A model generated the notes under the pieces. The model made no database searches. It was given only the letters and a program-made list of their open reading frames with translations, and had not been told where the DNA came from. 64,000 nucleotides of DNA from Xiphophorus maculatus (taxonomy: Eukaryota > Chordata > Actinopteri > Cyprinodontiformes > Poeciliidae): NCBI RefSeq assembly GCF_002775205.1, contig NC_036456.1, positions 26,695,850 through 26,759,849 of the forward strand. The letters are read 5' to 3'. Below are positions 1 to 11,001 of the stretch, one piece after another. Position 1 is the stretch's first letter; the number at the start of each line of letters is the position of its first letter. Position numbers and translations under genes: made by a program.

Positions 1-135
1 TATAAGGACAATACATTTTTAATTGCTTGGGACTAATTAAAAGATTTGATCAAAATTTTGTACCACACAGCCACAACAGCCAGTGAAGGAACTTGTGTTT
101 TCTTACGCTACAGATGCTGCAAACACTGTGTGAAG

Positions 136-1008
136 TCATATGAGAAAAAGAAAAGAAAAAAAAAGACATGCGCTCGCTGTGTGCTCGCTCACGGACCTAA
201 AGAGGGACGGGCAATGAAAAGAAAGCGGAAAAGGAAGCCAAACAAAGAGGAGGGGAGTTTGGGGACTCGTTTGATCACAGTTGACTTGTGCAGACCTGGA
301 TGAATCTGTAGACGGGCGGAGAGGCAGCCGGTAAGAAACAAGCTGTATTGTTTATGAGATCGGACTGCAAGGTTTCCTCCAGCTTTACCGGCCAAATAAC
401 ACCCATTAACCGCAACGTCTGAACCGAAGCGGCGGTTTGTGACGTTGATATATTTTTATGATCGAACTGATTGTTGTGTTGTTAAATAGTGGATTTGGGT
501 GTTAAGTTCAACTATTAATTAATTTAGCATTATATTAAGAAGAATAACAACTTGAAGCTATTTATATTTATAAAATAAATATGACTAATATTGAAAAGTA
601 GACATTTGTATATTTAAATAAATGTAAACATTATGTAATTGTAAATATGAATTTGAAATGTACTTTAAAATTAAGGAGCTTAAGTTTAGTTACTTGTTCA
701 TTTAACTTTACTTTGTGGGTTTGATTCAAAGTGGTTTGCTTGGTATTGTTTATATAATTTGAGTGAAATTAATTTATGTAAACTTACATACAGATTAGTA
801 ATTATTTATTTTTCTTCTTTTGGGTTTGTTTAAAGGTTTTTACCTGCTTCTGGTCCAATTGTGAACATGTCCTGACACACATTAAATAAGTGGAGGATAA
901 AATGAAGAAAACTGCTTGGTCCTGATGAAAGTCTGCATCGATTTATCTGTCCCTTTTCAAGTGGGGAAGCTGCACAGATTAGAAAAGAACTTGACACACT
1001 TGACACAT
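136..1008. other. Extra segment in block copy 1, no gene recognised
   Basis: This AT-rich stretch has no counterpart in the second block. It contains a basic-looking short open frame near 180-300 and a good splice donor at 331 after a GC-richer stretch (about 180-330), so a 5'UTR exon of an unseen gene is possible. No domain or transposon signature was recognised. Confidence 0.4.
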
Positions 1009-1854
1009 ACAATGTTTCCCAACACTCATGTTGTGGCTCACCTGAGGTGAAATTATCTCCATTATCTAAAACCCATTTATCATCCCAATTTGATGGGATT
1101 CAGTTATTGGACACACCACCGGTGTACAATTTGCTTTAATGTATTTAGTGATGCTTCACTGAAACACTGGGCTGCTCTACTAGCAAGAAAGGAAACTACA
1201 AAACATGCAGCTCACAATTATCCAAGCTAAGAGGCTAATTCCCTTGTGCTTCATGAAATACCCAACAGCCAAGGCAAACATACCAACAATATGAAACTGG
1301 TGATATATGTAAATAAGTAAAAGAACATTTTCAAAATAAAGTAAAACAAAAACCACATAGAATATACATCGACTTGCCATAACTACTGAGGGCTGCTTGC
1401 TCAGGCATGATTGTCATGTTAGATCCTAATTTCACTAACTCTTGTACCAAAGAGCTAAAATATATAGTTCCATAAGACAGAAAGAAAAATCATATTGCTA
1501 ATAGATGCAGCACTGCTACTTAAAATGCAATTTCTAACTGATATTCAATATTACTTGGTTACTTGTTACTTTCTCCTCAAATCACCACACAGTCTTAATG
1601 TCGTATGCATAATAATAATAATACCTGTTGATTCCACACATAAAGATATTATAGTACAACATGTATGTCTATATAAAAGCACCTAGTCGCCAGCAACTGT
1701 ATGTAGATTTTTATTTGATTGTAAATCAAATAACAATTGCAAATAAATTCAGGCACAAGAGTTAGAATATTTCTATAAAAAATATTTGCTTTGTTAACTT
1801 GCTGTTTTTGTTAAAAGTAATATAATAACAGGTTTTGACATTTTGCTTTTTCAG

Positions 1855-2164
1855 TTACCTGAAAAGAAACAAACTCTGTGACAGACGTACGCAGTCCTTC
1901 GTTGATGTAGGAGATGAACATCTTTATGTGAACATCTGCAACGACAACGGGGGAACCTATCAAGGGCATCGCAACTTGTACACCAGTATCTCCCAAATTA
2001 CACTGTATCATTTTGAAGTCACTGGGAATAATTGCTGCATTACTAGTCTGAGGAAAGAAGCTAAATATGTGACTGTCGCTTGTGATAAAGTCAACGGCCA
2101 ATTGCTTCCTGTTCACTTTGAAAGCAGTGAATTCTACGGGTCATTCCGTACAAGCGACATGTGA
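1855..2164 (+). pseudogene. RNase A-superfamily-like 3' exon lacking its upstream exons
   Basis: An AG acceptor at 1853-1854 is followed by 310 nt that stay open to the stop, the same exon length and phase as the intact copy at 10692-11001. The encoded part keeps RNase A landmarks: a Cys followed by TQSF, the KYVTVAC strand, and the terminal LPVHF holding the catalytic His119 equivalent. The catalytic Lys41 position after the first Cys is Asp. The exon for the signal peptide and His12, and the promoter, are missing upstream because the block is deleted there. It is therefore either a pseudogene or depends on an unseen upstream exon. The ORF itself has no stop or frameshift, so loss may be recent. 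The middle and C-terminal residues differ strongly from the intact copy. Confidence 0.6.
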
Positions 2165-3279
2165 AGTCCATAAACTAATCTGTGGTTTGACTTTGGAAAC
2201 CAGAGTCTTCCAGGTTTGGCAAAAATGCTGTTTTGCTTTGCTGCATCTCTCCATATCCAGCTTTAGTTCAGCCTTTAAATGCTTTGAGTTACGTTTAGAT
2301 GAGTTTATTTTGTAAACACATCAGAGAAATCACATGATCAATGAAAGACAGTGTGCAATTTACAGTTTTTACTATATCAGCGATGAGAAACTTTGTTGAT
2401 GTATGACAAAGAGTGATTTTGTGCTGAGTACTAAAAGCAATAATGCTTCCTTCTGTGTTTTTGAGTCCTAATTTTGAATTGAGAAGTTGTTTTTTTCGGA
2501 CCTACGTAATTAAAGTCTGAATTAAATGAAGATATTTACATGGGACAATAGAAATGTCACTAGACTTATCTGCATCCAGCGCTCTCTAAATGATAGATAA
2601 ACGAAGCATGGGCAATATTTTATGTACTTTTGCATCCCTGATAAATATATATGAAGTAACAATCATAAATAATAGTAAAATGTTATATTTTACAGCCAAA
2701 AAATGTATCATTTTCTATGTGCTGTGAACGACTTTGTTTTTTGTAAATGATTGTTTTGCTAAAGATGTTTCCAAAGCTGTGCAGCATGTTGCTTTGTTCT
2801 TTGCTTTGCTCCATTAAAGATCTAATAAAGTTCATAATCCTTAATTCATTGTAAGTTCTGTTGTCATTCACATTTATTTCTTTCCATAAGCTTCATTTTC
2901 ATTCAGCATCTTCCTTTTTTCTTTGGTTGAAAAACGGACAAAGAATGGAGAGCAATCAAAACAATAAAATCACTAATTATAAAAACATTGATTCTTTCTG
3001 TCATTAGAAACAACAACAATTATTTTCTTTGCTTCATCACAAATGAAAACAAACTTTTCTGAAACTATGATGCTTATAAAAGCTGATTACTGTTCAAAAG
3101 GAATAACCAAATTACTTGCGGGGTAAAGTTTATAATACACTTTTGTAGCTCAGAAATGTATTCTTATTGACCGAGTCAAGGATAAACTTCCTGCTGTTTT
3201 GTGGAAGAGGGAATCGTTTGTCCTCAACCCAGGGAGCTGCAGGGTAACAAGCTCATGTTGGGTCAACTCAACCCTGTTT

Positions 3280-4790
3280 CACATTTAGATCATAGAACGA
3301 CAAGCCGCCAATCGAACAAAACTCACACAGATGAGTTACGTACAGGATGTTTTCACACAAAGAATAATTTTTATTTATTATTTCCCACAATTTTGTCAAT
3401 AGTAAAGGTGAAAATAATAAAAACTCAAAATAACTATAATAAAAAAAATGTTACTCAAGGGAAAATGTTAAGGTATGCACAGTGTGTTTGTGACCACCGT
3501 ACATCAAAGAGTTTAAGGAGGTTTTGACCCAGACCCTTACATGGTTAAGTAGATAAATACTAATTGTCACGTTGCAAAGATAATTTGTTATTGCAACATA
3601 ATGACAAGCAATGACTGCAGTGTGTTAAACCGCCAGCTGTTATCTGTTCAGTAGAGCCTGCAGCTGTACGGCTGCGTACTTCTAGGAAAGTGTCGATGCA
3701 GCTTATGCAGTGTGACTTGCTGTTGTTCCATTGCGTGTTCACGAAACATTTCTTGAAACTCAAATGGCAGCCAGTGAGAAAGAAGTGGCAACTGTCTTAC
3801 CGATGACTTTACAGGTTTTTTTATGTTTGCAAAATGTGGAAGTCAAAGATAAAAATACTGAGACATCAATTTAACGGAAGAGGACTAAAAAAAATTAAAA
3901 GTTTTTTATGTTGAGAAGAAATTGGAATCAGCATCAAAGATAATTATACGTAAATGTTAAATTATAAATTCAACAGTGGCTGGTACCTGATACATTGAGA
4001 AGGATTTATGTTAGAAATTTAAGAGTTGAGGTAAAATAAAAATGCAGCTCACCAAAATGACTGGTTGAGGTCGATTCCAAGGTCGACAATGCCGTCTCCG
4101 CTGCTCCTGTTGCCCGAAGGAAATTGGACATTTGTGGAAATGAAATGAAATTAAAATGATACATTAATAAGTTTGTTCACGCGATAAGTCGTTAGAAATT
4201 AAGGCAGCGACGAATGTGAGGAGGTACATGAAAAATCATAATTCAGCCATCAGAGGAGAAGTCGTTGTTCAGATGTCAGAGCGACGAGCCCCTTGTATTT
4301 GGGAGCGACTACGTTTTCGGCGTTTTGGGGAAATTGCAGTCGTGATTTCACAGAAGAGTTGCGGATTCAACACGTTGGAATGAAAACAACTTTATATGAA
4401 CTGGGTGATGCAGTGAGAGCTCTGGTGGAGCCAGCTGCACATTGTCCAAAGAAAGAAAAACAAAAACAAACCATCATCTTCTGACTACTTCCTGTCGTCG
4501 TCTTCTTCGATGTTTTTGTCAGTAGTAACATCCGGTTGACGATCATAACCCAAAATCTATTCATCAAAAAAATTAGTTGTTTTTTTTTTTACTCAGTTTT
4601 TAGCTGAGTTAAAAATATATTTGCTTAATGTGTGTCAATTAAGCAAATATATTCTTATGGTTAATGGAAACACAGTTAGAGAGGAAACAGACAGAGCAGA
4701 AATAGTGAATCAGAAATAAGGAAAATTGGAAATATTGAAGCGTTAAAGGGGATCAAATGTTAGTTTAGTTAACATGCTGTAGCTGCATGG
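3280..4790. repeat. Second tandem duplication, copy A (partly hAT-related)
   Basis: 3280-3480 matches 5836-6035, and 3680-4790 matches 6315-7440, in the same orientation. The stretch between (about 3487-3679) matches 6037-6228 in reverse complement. Parts of 3280-3690 also resemble 28570-28800 inside the hAT-like element of this window (shared stretch around the ACAATTTTGT-AATAGTAAAG motif and the GCAGCCGTACAGCT motif), so this part derives from that element family. No coding gene was recognised. Confidence 0.8.
4614..4653. repeat. Perfect 16-bp hairpin
   Basis: Arms at 4614-4629 and 4638-4653 are exact reverse complements around an 8-nt loop. The same hairpin occurs at 7272-7311 in the duplicate, so it moved with the duplication. 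Confidence 0.8.
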
Positions 4791-5835
4791 AGATGTAGGA
4801 GAAAATGTGTTTGAAGTATTTCTAGAATCCACTATTTAGACGAAAAATTCAATATTTCTAAAATGAGGTTCAAGACGGCCGGGCCTAAAACTTCTACTGT
4901 CACACTAGTTTCGTTTTAGAGTTTTAGTTGGAGGAACAAACTTGAAAAGCACGTTACAGTGGCGTAATACCTTGGATTAGTTTCTCACGGTAAATCCCAG
5001 TAAACACCATCAAAGATTGTAAAGTCAAAGAAGGTTTGAAAGTTATGTGCATGATACTGTGGATGACATCTATAGCCATATTCTATAATTCACAAATCAT
5101 TGAAAAGCAAATTTATTTCAGTTAATTATATTAATAAAATGAAACATCATGTTGACCGTATGTTAATTTTGATGATTTTCTACTTATAGTTAATGAAAAC
5201 TTGACATTTAAGATTAGGATACAACATCAATCAGATTTAAAAAAAAAAAAACATGTTTAATAAGAAATGTGAGCTCAATGTTGATTACTTGTTTAAAGGT
5301 TGATATTTTCAAATGGTTCTTTTAATGTGACAAAATTTGACTCACTTACTCACTTACACTTACACAAGTGCAAGTGTAAGTATTATTATAAGTAAATTAA
5401 TATTAATATAAGTATTTTACTTTGGGTCTTGTCCAATTACTCAAAATGTTTAGATTTCATTCTTTAAAACTTTCATGCTTTAAAATAAGGAATTGTCTCA
5501 ACTGTTTTTATAAATCTTCAAGCTGGAAACTTACTTCCTCTTTTTCCAGGAAACCTGCTCTTCCTGTTTCATGACTGTCTCTGTCTGACTACGATTCCTT
5601 ATGATTAGATAGAGAAAATACGTAAAATTAAAGCAAAGTTTGCAGGAGACAAAAACAACACACACACAACCAGATTTATTTTATTGATGTTTAAGTCTAC
5701 TGTTATGTCTAGATGTCACTTGTGCGATTAATTTTAATGTAACTTTATTTATTATTACTGTAAAACTTAAATCTCCAGCATGAGGAAGTGGGATGATCTC
5801 GGTTTCCTTGACAAGCTGCTTCACAGCTCAGTGAC

Positions 5836-7440
5836 ATTTAGATCATAGAACGTCAAGCCGCCAATCGAACAAGACTCAAACAAATGAGTTACGTACAGGA
5901 TGTTTTCACACAAAGAATAAATTTTATTTATTATTTCCCACAATTTTGTCAATAGTAAAGGTGAAAGTAATAAAAACTCAAAATAACTATACTAAAAAAA
6001 ATGTTACTCAAAGGAAAATGTTAAGGTATGCACAGTGTACGCAGCCGTACAGCTGCAGGCTCTACTGAACAGATAATAGTTGGCAGTTTAACACACCGCA
6101 GTCATTGCTTGTCATTATGTTGCAATAACAAATTATCTTTGCAACAATTAGTATTTATCTACTTGTCCATGTAAGGGTCTGGGTCAAAACCTCCTTAAAC
6201 TGTTTGACGCACGGTGGTCACAAACACAATTCAAAAGCCATTCTATGCATGTGTATAGATATTGACAGTATACTTTCATAAAAGCATCAAATGTTTTTTT
6301 GGGCGGGGGTGAGAACTTTCAGCTGCGTACTTCTAGGAAAGTGTCGATGCAGCTTATGCAGTGTGACTTGCTGTTGTTCCATTGCGTGTTCACGAAACAT
6401 TTCTTGAAACTCAAATGGCAGCCAGTGAGAAAGAAGTGGCAACTGTCTTACCGATGACTGTACAGGGTTTTTTTTTGTTTGCAAAATGTGGAAGTCAAAG
6501 ATAAAAATACTGAGACATCAATTTAACAGAAGAGGACTAATAAAAAATTAAAAGTTTTTCATGTTGAGAAGAAATTGGAATCAGCATCGAAGATAATTAT
6601 ATGTAAATGTTAAATTATAAATTTAACAGTGGCTGGTACCTGATACATTGAGAAGGATTTCTGTTAGAAATTTAAGAGTTGAGGTAAAATAAAAATGCAG
6701 CTCACCAAAATGACTGGTTGAGGTCGATTCCAAGGTCGACAATGCCCTCTCCGCTGCTCCTGTTGCCCGAAGGAAATTGGACTTTTGTGGAAATGAAATG
6801 AAATTAAAATGATACATTAATAAGTTTGTTCATGCGATAAGTCGTTAGAAATTAAAGCAGCGATGAATGTAAGGAGGTACATGAAACAATCATAATTCAG
6901 CCATCAGAGGAGAAGTCGTTGTTCAGATGTCAGAGCGACGAGCCCCTTGTATTTGGGAGCGACTACGTTTTCAGCGTTTTGGGGAAATTGCAGTCGTGAT
7001 TTCACAGAAGAGTTGCGGATTCAACACGTTGGAATGAAAACACAACTTTATATGAACTGTGTGATGCAGTGAGAGCTCTGGTGGAGCCAGCTGCACATTG
7101 TCCAAAGAAAGAAAAACATAAACAAACCATCATCTTCTGACTACTTCCTGTCGTCGTCTTCTTCGATGTTTTTGTCAGTAGTAACATCGGGTTGACGATC
7201 ATAACCCAAAATCTATTTATAAAAAAAAATTAGTTGTTTTTTTTTTTTACTCCGTTTGTAGCTGAGTTAAAAATATATTTGCTTAATGTGTGTCAATTAA
7301 GCAAATATATTCTTATGGTTAATGGAAACACAGTTAGAGAGGAAACAGACAGAGCAGAAATAGTGAATCAGAAATAAGAAAAATTGGAAATATTGAAGCA
7401 TTAAAGGGGATCAAATGTTAGTTTAGTTAACATGCTGTAT
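5836..7440. repeat. Second tandem duplication, copy B
   Basis: This is a near-identical counterpart of 3280-4790 apart from the inverted segment 6037-6228 and about 85 extra bases (6230-6315) next to it. The open frames in it are short and shared with copy A as non-coding sequence. Between the two copies (4791-5835) I saw only AT-rich sequence with a small palindrome near 5348-5380. Confidence 0.8.
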
Positions 7441-7565
7441 TGTTTGATTGTTGATTCTATGTTGCATTGTGTTTCTGTGTTTGTAATGTTGTAAAGCACT
7501 TTGAAATGCCTTGCTACTGAAATGTGCTATACAAATTAAATTTGATTAATTGATTGATTGATTGA
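7440..7565 (+). repeat. LINE 3' tail remnant
   Basis: The stretch with AAAGCACTTTGAAATGCC, then a GTGCTATACAAAT motif and a GATTGATTGATTG tail, is a 3'-end signature seen in fish non-LTR elements. A related tail occurs near 40368-40440. It interrupts the match between duplicated copies, so it was probably inserted after duplication. Confidence 0.6.
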
Positions 7566-8238
7566 TCAGTCAGATAAAAAAAACATTATAAGTTTAATAA
7601 GAAATGTGGGCTCAGTGTTTAATACTTGTTTAAAGGTTGATATTTTCAAATGGTTCTTCTAATGTGACAAAATTTGACTCACTGGAACCACGTTCTAATT
7701 TATTAAATGTGACTGTATGCAGTGTTGGTTCGATACATTTAATCTGGATAAAAAGAGGAAACTTTTATATTTATCTTTCTGAATCTGTATTTTTGTCATT
7801 ATTTCCATGTGAGTAAAATTATTTTATTGTTTATGGTTCTAATCTGCATTTCTCTAGAGCCTGTATAGACAGAATCCATCCATATGCCCATGTTGCAATT
7901 CAGCAAAAAAGTAAAAAAAAAAAAGCCACAATGATAATTTTTATAGGGGCAATGTATTTTTAATTGTTTTGGACTAATTAAAAGATTTGATCAAAATTTT
8001 GTATACCACAACAGCCAATGAATGAACTTGTGTTTTCTTACACAACGCAGCTGCCCACACTGTTTCTCAACAATGTAAAACACATTTACCTTGTGACTCA
8101 CCTCAAGTGAAATTATTTGCAGGGTTTCCACGAAACAGAAGTACTTTGTCACTTGTGTCACCGTGACAGGCATTACAGCGTAAGCTAGATTAAAATGGTT
8201 TGATTGGTTGTTGTTTGTTTATCACAGTCAAGCAAAAG

Positions 8239-8246
8239 TATAAAAG
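8239..8246 (+). promoter_or_regulatory. TATA box of the RNase-like gene
   Basis: TATAAAAG lies about 30 bp before an apparent 5'UTR exon that ends in a good donor at 8338. Position relative to the gene supports a focused promoter. The transcription start near 8268 is inferred. Confidence 0.65.
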
Positions 8247-8267
8247 AGAAGAAATGTTTGCAGTTTT

Positions 8268-8337
8268 TTTAGAGAAGAACTCCACTTTCAGATCGTGAAG
8301 CAGGTCGTCTTCATTCACAGAGACCGACTGATCACAG
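8268..8337 (+). other. Probable 5'UTR exon of the RNase-like gene
   Basis: The exon is bounded by the TATA box upstream and by a GTGAGC donor at 8338. The matching acceptor is the TTTTAG ending at 9711, four bases before the ATG. The 5' limit is an estimate. The resulting 1.4 kb intron contains a SINE. Confidence 0.5.
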
Positions 8338-9478
8338 GTGAGCAGCAAACTCTCCACAACAACCAAATGTTAAGAATTTGGTCAATGTGTTTTTATGGAA
8401 TTAATTTTTAGCTGATTACCTTTCCTTTGTTTTTAAAATAAAGAGCATGATATCATAATGTATCTGGGCCTGAAAAGGCAATTATGATTTAATCTGACAG
8501 AACTTCAAATTTATCACTTTACAGTGAAAAAAACTTCTTTAAAAGTCCCGAAACAGGACAATTACATTCACTTTCCATATACAATGAAATATTTTAACAA
8601 CAAAAGTTAGCACGGTTAATTTTACATTTAAAAAAAAGTTGAGGTTTGTTTCAAGCCAGATTTTATTTCCATCTCAAACAGCATATTTATATTCAATCCC
8701 AAAGCAGAGAAACTAATCAACAACTAAAAATAAATTCTGGAAAATTAACCAGATAATTTATAGGCTGGACTTAACCGACTTGACAGTTTGGATAAATAAA
8801 TAAATTCAATTCAAGATTCAGGAAATATAGAATTTCTTTTGGCTTCAAGCCACCATCTTGTGAGAGGCAAAAATGAAATCAAATTGTACAAGCTAATGAA
8901 ATGCATGGAGCACATTGTTATATTTCTCTCCTCTTAGAAGTAAAAATAATCATTTATTCTGTGTGATGGCTTATTAATAAACATTGAGATGGAATATTAG
9001 CAGAAGGACATGAAAAGCACAGATGAGAAAAAAGGGTTAATCTTTGATTTGCATATCATTTTGTAATTTACCCAGCTCACTTATTACTTATGGTCTTCAT
9101 GAAGCTGTTTGTTCACTGCTGTTCTCTAACAGAAACATCTATGGAGAACAAATGGCCTTAAATTCACATTGCTCTCTGGTGGAGCAGTTTTCTTTCAACT
9201 CATTAATAGTTGTTAACGAGATTATTTAGGGGTATTAGAATTCAAATGCAACACTTTCCACACTTAACACCATTTTGTCATTTTTCTGTAACTTCACATT
9301 TAACCTGTTAGTCTGTTTCATATCACATATGAAACGGTTTAATTAGTTCAAATACACTGCAATGTTTTAAAAACTCATAAAGTAGCTATTTGTTGTCTAA
9401 AAGAGGTTTTTGTTAATGAAAGAGTGAATAAATTCATTTAAGATTTTTATGTCAATTTCCTGACACAAAGTTATTTCA

Positions 9479-9664
9479 GGGGCGTGCTGTGGTGGCGTAG
9501 GGGATACCACGACCCATGTTTGGAGGCCTTGAGTCCGTTTGATTCCTGGACCCGGCAACATTTAATGCATGTCTTCATGTCTTCCCCCCTTTCCTGTCAG
9601 CCTACTTTCAAATAAAGGACACTAGAGCCCACAAAAGACCCCCTGGAGGGGTAAAAAAAAAAAA
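9479..9664 (+). mobile_element. tRNA-derived SINE in the 5'UTR intron
   Basis: A tRNA-like head has a B-box-like TTTGATTCC, followed by a CATGTCTTCCCCCC body, an AATAAAGG stretch and an A-rich tail. It is flanked by near-identical 10-bp direct repeats (9469-9478 and 9665-9674, one mismatch), showing target duplication. The same family occurs at 32455-32760. It ends only about 50 bp before the splice acceptor of the next exon. Confidence 0.85.
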
Positions 9665-9715
9665 AGTTGTTTCAATAATATATATATATATTTTTTTTAT
9701 TGTCATTTTAGAAAG

Positions 9716-11001
9716 ATGAATGCTCTTCTGATCACTGTCCTTGTCCTGGTGGTTGGAGGGGACGCAGCCTCCAATCTTTCTCCTTGTAGCAGGATTTCTG
9801 ATGAAAAGATCTATGAAAGATTTATTCAAAACCACGTTCTGCAGGAGCATTTTGACACTTCCTCAGATGTTCAATGGAAATCGTAAGTTACTCTGGAAAA
9901 AATAAAACCCATTTATCATCCCAATTTGATGGGATTCAGTTATTGGACACACCACCGGTGTACAATTTGCTTTAATGTATTTAGTGATGCTTCACTAAAA
10001 CACTGGGCTGCTCTACTAGCAAGAAAGGAAACTACAAAACATGCAGCTCACAATTATCCAAGCTAACAGGCTAATTCCCTTGTGCTTCATGAAATACCCA
10101 ACAGCCAAGGCAAACATACCAACAGTATGAAACTGGTGATATATGTAAATAAGTAAAAGAACATATTCAAAATAAAGTGAAAGAAAAACCACATAGAATA
10201 TACATCGACTTGCCATAACTACTGAGGGCTGCTTGCTCAGGCATGATTGTCATGTTAGATCCTAATTTCACTAACTCTTGTACCAAAGAGCTAAAATATA
10301 TAGTTCCATAAGACAGAAAGAAACATCATATTGCTAATAGATGCAGCACTGCTACTTAAAATGCAATTTCTAACTGATATTCAATATTACTTGGTTACTT
10401 GTTACTTTCTCCTCAAATCACCACACAGTCTTAATGTCGTATGCATAATAATAATAATACCTGTTGATTCCACACATAAAGATATTATAGTACAACATGT
10501 ATGTCTATATAAAAGCACCTAGTCGCCAGCAACTGTATGTAGATTTTATTTGATTGTAAATCAAATAACAATTGCAAATAAATTCAGGCACAAGAGTTAG
10601 AATATTTCTATAAAAAAATATTTGCTTTGTTAACTTGCTGGGTTTTTTTTAAAGTAATATAATAACAGGTTTTGACATTTTGCTTTTTCAGTTACCTGCA
10701 AAGAAACAAACTCTGTCGCAGACGTACGCAGTCCTTCGTTGATGTAGGAGATGAACGTCTTTATGTGAACATCTGCAACGGCAAAGGGATGGTTAAAGAG
10801 ATGAACTTGTGCACCAGTAAAAAGAAAGTTTGGCTGCATGATCTCAATGTCAATACAGATGATTGCAGCGTTACTCATCTTAGCCAATATAGATATGTGA
10901 CTGTCGCTTGTGACATAGTCAACAATCTCTGCCTTCCTGTTCACTTTGAAAGCAGCCAAGACAGTGGGCCAAACGGCAACGCTCAAACCTGCAGGTCATA
11001 A
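9716..11001 (+). CDS. Secreted RNase A-superfamily-like protein (2 coding exons)
   Basis: Coding exons 9716-9882 and 10692-11001 are joined in phase 2 by consensus GTAAGT and TTTTTCAG sites, giving 158 residues. Residues 1-18 are a signal peptide. FIQNH (36-40) fits the RNase A helix with catalytic His12; LPVHF (137-141) fits the strand with His119; Cys114 and Cys129 keep the exact C95-C110 spacing; YVTVAC (124-129) fits the conserved strand. There are eight Cys in all. Oddities: the residue after Cys64 is Arg where catalytic Lys41 is expected, and no Cys sits at the C26 or C84 positions, so one of the usual disulfides appears lost as a pair. Vertebrate RNase A genes normally have an uninterrupted coding region, so the internal intron is unusual. 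By family the role would be extracellular RNA cleavage, angiogenic or host-defence activity; with Lys41 changed, catalysis may be weak or absent. It could be a distinct fish branch of the family. Confidence 0.75.

Larger units (their letters stand above)
1..2900 (+). repeat. RNase-like duplicated block, copy 1
   Basis: Positions 1-135 match 7943-8065, 1009-1055 match about 8070-8117, and 1068-2870 match 9906-11715, all in the same orientation. Most of the match is near-identical by eye. Relative to copy 2, copy 1 carries an extra stretch at 136-1008 and lacks the interval equivalent to 8118-9905, which in copy 2 holds the TATA box, the 5'UTR exon and the signal-peptide exon. Confidence 0.85.

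Noticed and set aside
4293-4484. 63-residue open frame in the tandem duplication
   Set aside because: The frame is not maintained in the duplicate copy near 6930-7140 and matches no family.
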